Origin: Fidelibacterota bacterium
GTDB taxonomy: Bacteria; Fidelibacterota; Marinisomatia; SCGC-AAA003-L08; TS1B11
Length of the DNA: 9,581 nucleotides
Assembly: GCA_022564085.1 (NCBI GenBank)
Contig: JADFMC010000055.1
Coordinates: forward strand, 1-9,581
Reading direction: 5' to 3'
Below are positions 6,634 through 9,581 of this stretch, piece after piece; position 1 is the stretch's first letter, and each line of letters starts with the position of its first letter. A program made the position numbers and the translations under genes. Under the pieces are notes generated by a model. The model made no database searches and was not told where the DNA came from. It was given only the letters and a program-made list of their open reading frames with translations.

Positions 6634-7032
6634 CTACCATACCTGACATAAAATTTCGCCGCCCACATTAAACCGCCGGGCCACCTTATTCGAAATGACC
6701 CCTTTGGAGGTGGTCAGGATGGAGATCCCCAATCCCCCCCGGACCCGCGGGATATCACCGGCGCCGGCATAGACCCGGCAACCCGGCTTACTAATCCGGA
6801 CCAACCCGTCGATGACCGGCTCATTGTTATGATCATAGCTCAGGAACACCCTGATTCTCCCCTGGACCGGGTCGGTCACCAATATAAAGTCACGGATGAA
6901 ATGCTCCTCTTTAAGGATTACGCAGATGCGCTTTTTCAAATTGGACGACGGTATATCCACCCATGGTTTGTCCGCCCGCTGGGCGTTGCGAATGCGGGTC
7001 AATAAATCGGCGATGGGGTCTGACATGCTCAT
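6634..7032 (-). CDS. rpsH: 30S ribosomal protein S8
   Basis: Primary 16S rRNA-binding protein of the central domain and, in E. coli, the translational repressor of the spc operon. The product has 132 residues, the family norm, starting MSMSDPIADLLTRIRNA. The RNA-binding C-terminal half shows PGCRVYAGAGDIPRVRGGLG and the TTSKGV motif (107-112; usually STSKGV), ending GGEILCQVW. The frame is open further upstream through rpsZ, but the Shine-Dalgarno and the family N-terminus place the start at 7032; the ATG two codons later is possible. The TAG stop abuts the rplF ATG. Whether S8 autoregulates here cannot be read from the sequence; no convincing copy of its rRNA helix was found near the rplX-rplE junction. 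Confidence 0.96.
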   Translation of the reverse strand: MSMSDPIADLLTRIRNAQRADKPWVDIPSSNLKKRICVILKEEHFIRDFILVTDPVQGRIRVFLSYDHNNEPVIDGLVRISKPGCRVYAGAGDIPRVRGGLGISILTTSKGVISNKVARRFNVGGEILCQVW

Positions 7033-7040
7033 AAGTGCCG

Positions 7041-7046
7041 CTCCTA
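7041..7046 (-). promoter_or_regulatory. Shine-Dalgarno that selects the upstream ATG of rpsH
   Basis: Minus-strand TAGGAG includes the rpsZ stop codon. GGAG ends 8 nt before the ATG at 7032 and 14 nt before the alternative ATG at 7026, favouring the first. Confidence 0.75.
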
Positions 7047-7229
7047 CCAACTGGCCTTGGTTATGCCGGGAATGAAACCGGCCAGGGCCATCTCCCGGAA
7101 ACATATTCGGCATAGGCCGAACTTCCGCAGATAGGCCCGGGAGCGGCCGCAGTTCTTGCAACGGTTATAGGCCCGCGTGGAAAATTTGGGTTTCCGTTGC
7201 GACTTTAATACCAATGCTTTTCTGGCCAC
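7044..7229 (-). CDS. rpsZ: 30S ribosomal protein S14, zinc-binding (C+) type
   Basis: Small-subunit head protein that binds 16S rRNA late in 30S assembly, next to S3 and S10. The 61-residue product is the short, zinc-ribbon form rather than the roughly 90-100-residue zinc-free form. The four zinc ligands are Cys24, Cys27, Cys40 and Cys43 in a CxxC-12-CxxC pattern, and the end reads FIPGITKASW as usual. Translation starts at GTG, which overlaps the rplE TAG as TAGTG and has AAGGAG 10 nt upstream. The TAG stop is itself part of the Shine-Dalgarno of rpsH. The gene is often also named rpsN. The zinc form is a useful taxonomic hint because typical Bacteroidota carry the longer form. Confidence 0.95.
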   Translation of the reverse strand: MARKALVLKSQRKPKFSTRAYNRCKNCGRSRAYLRKFGLCRICFREMALAGFIPGITKASW

Positions 7230-7984
7230 TAGGCTTCTACTCCTTCAGCGCTGGGCTCGGTTTTAGGCCGCAAGCGGAATGGAAACCCCAGGGCTTGTAA
7301 CAGTTCAAAGGCTTCCCGGTCGGTTTCGGCGGTGGTCACTACCGTGATATCCATGCCCCTGATTTGATCCAGTTTGTCGTAGTCGATCTCGGGGAAAATG
7401 ATCTGCTCGGTGACCCCCATACTATAGTTGCCCCGGCCGTCGAAGGATCGATCGGAAAGCCCCCGGAAATCCCGGACCCGGGGCACTGCCAGGCTCAGCA
7501 GCCGGTCCAAAAATTCATACATCCGGTCGCGGCGAAGAGTCACCTTGGCCCCAACCGGGTCCTTGGCCCTGATCTTGAAATTGGAAATCGGTTTCTTGGC
7601 ATAGGTCACCAGCGCCTTCTGGCCCGAGATTACCGCCATATCATCCAGGGCGCCCTTGAGCATGTTGGCGTCCTCCCGGGCGTTTCCCAGACCCATGTTG
7701 ATAACGATTTTATTGAGCTGCGGCACCTGCCAGATATTGTCGTAGCCCAGGGTTTTCATCAACTCCGGCCGAACCTTCTCAAAGTAGCGTTTCTTGAGCC
7801 GGGGCACATAGTCTTTTTTTGCGCCTTTGGGCTCGGTTTTGGCCTCCGCCGGGGTCTTGCTCTTTGCGCCCTCTGTGGCCTGCCCCTTGACAGCGCCCTC
7901 TCCCTTGGCAGCGCCTTTGGGCTTGCCGGAAGTCTTTTTCTTTGCTGCAGCCGCTTGATTTTTCTTGGTTTCGCTCTTAGCCAT
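7229..7984 (-). CDS. rplE: 50S ribosomal protein L5 with a long basic N-terminal extension
   Basis: L5 binds 5S rRNA with L18 in the central protuberance and contacts the P-site tRNA and S13. From the chosen ATG the product has 251 residues against about 180 in most bacteria. The normal L5 body begins near YVPRLKKRYFEKVRPEL (from about 59) and includes LNKIVINMGLGNA, VISGQKALVTYAKKPISNFK, RRDRMYEFLDRLL, RDFRGLSDRSFDGRGNYSMG and EQIIFPEIDYDK. Residues 1-57 are a low-complexity extension with 16 Lys, 13 Ala and 7 Gly, and a 14-residue tail follows the usual FPFR end. No clear Shine-Dalgarno precedes the ATG. A GTG at 8011 is in frame and would add 9 residues, but MAKSETKKN looks the better start. 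The extension is in frame with the body and has no stop, so it is probably real. The stop overlaps rpsZ by 1 nt. Confidence 0.95.
   Translation of the reverse strand: MAKSETKKNQAAAAKKKTSGKPKGAAKGEGAVKGQATEGAKSKTPAEAKTEPKGAKKDYVPRLKKRYFEKVRPELMKTLGYDNIWQVPQLNKIVINMGLGNAREDANMLKGALDDMAVISGQKALVTYAKKPISNFKIRAKDPVGAKVTLRRDRMYEFLDRLLSLAVPRVRDFRGLSDRSFDGRGNYSMGVTEQIIFPEIDYDKLDQIRGMDITVVTTAETDREAFELLQALGFPFRLRPKTEPSAEGVEA
7240..7245 (-). promoter_or_regulatory. Shine-Dalgarno supporting the GTG start of rpsZ
   Basis: Minus-strand AAGGAG lies in the last codons of rplE, 10 nt before the GTG of rpsZ. With the TAGTG stop/start overlap it fixes the S14 start and suggests coupled translation. Confidence 0.75.
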
Positions 7985-7991
7985 GTTGCAA

Positions 7992-8300
7992 TTATTCGTT
8001 AACGGTTTCACCCGTTTTCTTGGAATACCGTACCTTCTTCCCGTCTTCCAGGCGCTTATAACCCACCCGCGACGGGGTGTTGCCGACGATTACCATCAAA
8101 TTTGAAATGTGCACCGCGGCTTCCCGCTCTACAATTCCGCCCTTGGGATTAGTCTGGGACGGCCGGGTATGGCGTTTAATGAAGTTCACCCCCTCAACAA
8201 TAGCCCGGTTGCGCGCCGGCAGAACCATTAGCACCTTGCCGGTTTTGCCCCGGCTGTTGCCGGAAAGCACCTTCACCATGTCGCCCTTCTTGACCTTCAC
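7992..8300 (-). CDS. rplX: 50S ribosomal protein L24
   Basis: Assembly-initiator protein of the large subunit that binds the 5' domain of 23S rRNA and lies near the tunnel exit. The 102-residue product starts MKVKKGDMVKVLSGNSRGK, the KOW motif (about 4-31) that defines L24, followed by VEGVNFIKRHTRPSQ and the conserved GGIVEREAAVHISNLM stretch. The start codon is GTG, 2 nt after the rplN stop. It is supported by the GGAGGTGATC site upstream and by the position of the KOW motif; the next ATG would remove the first KOW residues. The C-terminal end (VRYSKKTGETVNE) is ordinary. It is followed after 7 nt by rplE. Confidence 0.96.
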   Translation of the reverse strand: MKVKKGDMVKVLSGNSRGKTGKVLMVLPARNRAIVEGVNFIKRHTRPSQTNPKGGIVEREAAVHISNLMVIVGNTPSRVGYKRLEDGKKVRYSKKTGETVNE

Positions 8301-8302
8301 CT

Positions 8303-8671
8303 TTAGATCACCTCCGGCGCCAGCGAAATGATCTTCATGAAACGCTTCTCCCGTAACTCCCGGGCCACCGGGCCAAACACCCGCGTGCCCATCGGCTCAG
8401 ACTGGGCATTGAGCAGCACGGCGGCATTCTCGTCAAAGCGAATATAGGAGCCGTCCTTCCGGCGCACTTCCTTCCTGGTGCGCACCACCACCGCACGAGT
8501 AATCTCGCCCTTCTTGACCATCCCGCCCGGAATAGCCGATTTGACGGTCACCACGATCAGGTCCCCGACACTGGCATAACGGTGATGGCTGCCACCCAGC
8601 ACCCGGATGCATAGCACCTCCTTGGCGCCGGTATTGTCAGCCACCCGTAACCTCGATTCCTGCTGGATCAT
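8303..8671 (-). CDS. rplN: 50S ribosomal protein L14
   Basis: Highly conserved large-subunit protein at the subunit interface, part of an inter-subunit bridge and the docking site of the silencing factor RsfS. The 122-residue length is the family norm. Visible hallmarks are MIQQESRLRVADNTGAKEVL at the start, GDLIVVTVKSAIPGG (36-50), RRKDGSYIRFDENAAVLLN in the middle and GTRVFGPVARELR near the end, finishing SLAPEVI. The start overlaps the rpsQ stop by 4 nt and has a GAGGGG Shine-Dalgarno upstream. The last codons form the near-perfect ribosome binding site of rplX. Nothing is unusual in the protein. Confidence 0.98.
   Translation of the reverse strand: MIQQESRLRVADNTGAKEVLCIRVLGGSHHRYASVGDLIVVTVKSAIPGGMVKKGEITRAVVVRTRKEVRRKDGSYIRFDENAAVLLNAQSEPMGTRVFGPVARELREKRFMKIISLAPEVI
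8306..8315 (-). promoter_or_regulatory. Perfect extended Shine-Dalgarno of rplX
   Basis: Minus-strand bases GGAGGTGATC match ten positions of the complement of the usual 16S rRNA 3' end. They encode the Glu-Val-Ile end of L14 and stand 5 nt from the L14 TAA boundary bases and a few more from the rplX GTG. This strong site supports the GTG start and may compensate for the weaker start codon. Confidence 0.8.
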
Positions 8672-8946
8672 GCCAACCCCTCAACTATGGTCGCTTGCCT
8701 GACAATTTCCAGCAGCCGCCAACGCTTCGTGCGGCTCAACGGCCGGGTGGCCACGATGATTACCTCATCTCCGGGATTACAGATGTTCTGCTCATCGTGC
8801 ACGTAGTACTTTTTTGTCCGGGTGACATATTTTCGATATACCGGGTGAGGGAATTTGCGGGTCACCAGCACCACGGCGGTCTTATCCATCTTTGCCTGGA
8901 CCACCATCCCCCTCAATTTTTGTCGATTGGTATCAATTGGGGACAT
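8668..8946 (-). CDS. rpsQ: 30S ribosomal protein S17
   Basis: Primary 16S rRNA-binding protein of the small-subunit body, an OB-fold protein needed early in 30S assembly. The 92-residue product contains LRGMVVQAKMDKTAVVLVTR near the N-terminus and the S17 signature around GDEVIIVATRPLSRTKRW (59-76), followed by RLLEIV. Length is slightly above the E. coli protein (about 84) because of a short C-terminal tail. The ATG directly follows the rpmC stop; AAGGA lies about 10-11 nt upstream within the final rpmC codons. Its TGA stop overlaps the rplN start as ATGA, a 4-nt overlap that implies re-initiation coupling. Confidence 0.96.
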   Translation of the reverse strand: MSPIDTNRQKLRGMVVQAKMDKTAVVLVTRKFPHPVYRKYVTRTKKYYVHDEQNICNPGDEVIIVATRPLSRTKRWRLLEIVRQATIVEGLA

Positions 8947-9162
8947 CTATTCTTCTTCCTTCAATTCTCGACGCCCCAGCTCGTATTCCCGCAGGAGGGT
9001 CTTGATCCTGGCGATTTCCCGTCGTGTAACGGGCATCCGGTGAGAATGCTCCAGCTGTTGCAACGCCTGCTGGAATCGCAAATTGGTAAGCTCCTCCTGT
9101 TTTTCCAGCAGCTGCTGCTGTAAATCACCCACTGAAAAGGAAAGGAGATCATCGCTGATCAT
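8947..9162 (-). CDS. rpmC: 50S ribosomal protein L29
   Basis: Small two-helix large-subunit protein that sits by the polypeptide exit tunnel and, with L23, forms part of the docking site for factors acting on nascent chains. The product has 71 residues, in the usual range. The family pattern is visible as LTNLRFQQA (about 25-33) followed by RREIARIKTLLRE (48-60). Both halves look like long amphipathic helices rich in Gln, Glu, Leu and Arg. The acidic tail (RRELKEEE) is a little longer than in E. coli. The ATG is chosen by a strong Shine-Dalgarno 8 nt upstream. Its TAG stop directly abuts the rpsQ ATG with no spacer. Confidence 0.95.
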   Translation of the reverse strand: MISDDLLSFSVGDLQQQLLEKQEELTNLRFQQALQQLEHSHRMPVTRREIARIKTLLREYELGRRELKEEE

Positions 9163-9164
9163 TT

Positions 9165-9578
9165 TTAGATCTCCCTCCGTTTAACCAGCCTGGTTTTTAT
9201 CGGCAGCTTATGGGAACAGAGACGGAAGGCCTCGGCTGCCAGCTCCTCGTCCACCCCCTCGACCTCAAACAATATCCGCCCAGGCTTTACCACGCAGATC
9301 CAATACTCTGGTGAACCCTTGCCTTTGCCCATCCGGGTCTCGGCCGGCTTCTGAGTGATAGCCTTGTCAGGAAATATTCTGATCCACATGCGGCCGAATT
9401 TGCGGATCTTGCGGGTAATAGCAACCCGGGCCGATTCAATCTGGCGGCTGGTGATCCAACCGTTCTCCATGGCCTTCAGCCCAAATGTGCCGAAAGCCAC
9501 GTGATTCCCCCGGGTAGCCATCCCCCGACGGTGGCCCCGGTGCGGCTTACGAAATTTTACCTTCTTGGGCGCTAACAT
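9165..9578 (-). CDS. rplP: 50S ribosomal protein L16
   Basis: Large-subunit protein L16, which binds 23S rRNA near the A-site tRNA elbow and helps shape the peptidyl-transferase region. The 137-residue product begins MLAPKKVKFRKPHRGHRRG, the usual basic L16 N-terminus, and is full length for the family. The conserved RMGKGKG loop is at residues 82-88; its Arg82 matches the arginine hydroxylated in E. coli L16 (Arg81), though no hydroxylase gene is in view. The C-terminus carries the typical KLPIKTRLVKR segment. The ATG lies only 3 bases from the window edge, so its ribosome binding site and upstream neighbours (rpsC would be expected) are not visible. The TAA stop is 2 nt before rpmC, and the last codons contain the rpmC Shine-Dalgarno. 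Identity is not in doubt. Confidence 0.97.
   Translation of the reverse strand: MLAPKKVKFRKPHRGHRRGMATRGNHVAFGTFGLKAMENGWITSRQIESARVAITRKIRKFGRMWIRIFPDKAITQKPAETRMGKGKGSPEYWICVVKPGRILFEVEGVDEELAAEAFRLCSHKLPIKTRLVKRREI
9171..9178 (-). promoter_or_regulatory. Shine-Dalgarno of rpmC inside the end of rplP
   Basis: Read on the minus strand the bases are GGAGGGAG, ending 8 nt before the rpmC ATG. They are the Arg-Arg-Glu codons at the end of rplP, so ribosomes finishing L16 are placed directly on the L29 start. Confidence 0.8.
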
Positions 9579-9581
9579 GAT

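Noticed and set aside
7033..7161. Upstream extension of rpsH giving a 175-residue protein
   Set aside because: The extra residues overlap rpsZ in another frame and match nothing; the Shine-Dalgarno and S8 family start place initiation at 7032.
7364..8002. Plus-strand open frame of 212 codons opposite rplE, with a Cys/Leu-rich end resembling a membrane segment
   Set aside because: The Leu/Cys/Phe-rich part is just the complement of the Lys/Ala-rich L5 extension; no Shine-Dalgarno or family match.
7985..8011. GTG start for rplE 9 codons upstream
   Set aside because: It lies inside rplX with only a weak AAGAA site upstream, and the added residues (MKPLTNNCN) look non-native before MAKSETKKN. 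It is not fully excluded.
1..9581. Mobile elements, CRISPR arrays, tRNA or rRNA genes, terminators and internal promoters
   Set aside because: None seen on either strand; the window is filled by overlapping or closely spaced ribosomal-protein genes.

Overview
The window is a dense stretch of a bacterial ribosomal-protein superoperon. All 21 genes that can be supported lie on the minus strand, so transcription runs from position 9581 towards position 1. In transcription order they are rplP, rpmC, rpsQ, rplN, rplX, rplE, rpsZ (zinc-type S14), rpsH, rplF, rplR, rpsE, rpmD, rplO, secY, map, infA, rpmJ, rpsM, rpsK, rpsD and rpoA. These are the end of the S10 block, the whole spc block and most of the alpha block, fused with no visible promoter or terminator between them. 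Only rpoA is cut by the window: 210 codons are present and the C-terminal part lies beyond position 1. rplP is complete, starting 3 bases inside the other end.

Packing is extreme. Neighbouring genes overlap by 1, 4 or 7 nt, abut, or are separated by at most 38 nt (rpmJ to rpsM). No gene-free stretch of 300 bases exists, and the plus strand carries no credible gene. Many Shine-Dalgarno sites sit inside the last codons of the preceding gene, which points to translational coupling. Six genes start with GTG or TTG: rplX, rpsZ, secY, map, infA and rpsK. The three genes that do not encode ribosomal proteins or RNA polymerase (secY, map, infA) are adjacent, all start with non-ATG codons and all have weak or no Shine-Dalgarno.

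Organism: a bacterium of moderately high GC. Several features recall the FCB superphylum (Bacteroidota, Chlorobi/Ignavibacteria and uncultured relatives): secY followed directly by map with no adk, rpsD between rpsK and rpoA, an S4 ending in an ELYSK-type tail, and the general look of L30, S5, S11, L5 and IF-1. The short zinc S14 argues against a typical member of Bacteroidota proper. This is from remembered family patterns, not a search, and an unrelated deep phylum (for example Chloroflexota) cannot be excluded.

Together the genes build both ribosomal subunits (L5 and L18 of the 5S rRNA/central protuberance; S4, S5 and S8 of the small-subunit core; S11 and S13 of the platform and head). They also supply the translocon channel (SecY), remove the initiator methionine (MetAP), start translation (IF-1) and supply the alpha subunit of RNA polymerase.

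This is a housekeeping region and I see no new defence, mobile or biosynthetic system. The most unusual items are a roughly 57-residue Lys/Ala/Gly-rich N-terminal extension on L5, a changed conserved segment in the RpoA N-terminal domain, and the run of weak initiation signals at secY-map-infA.
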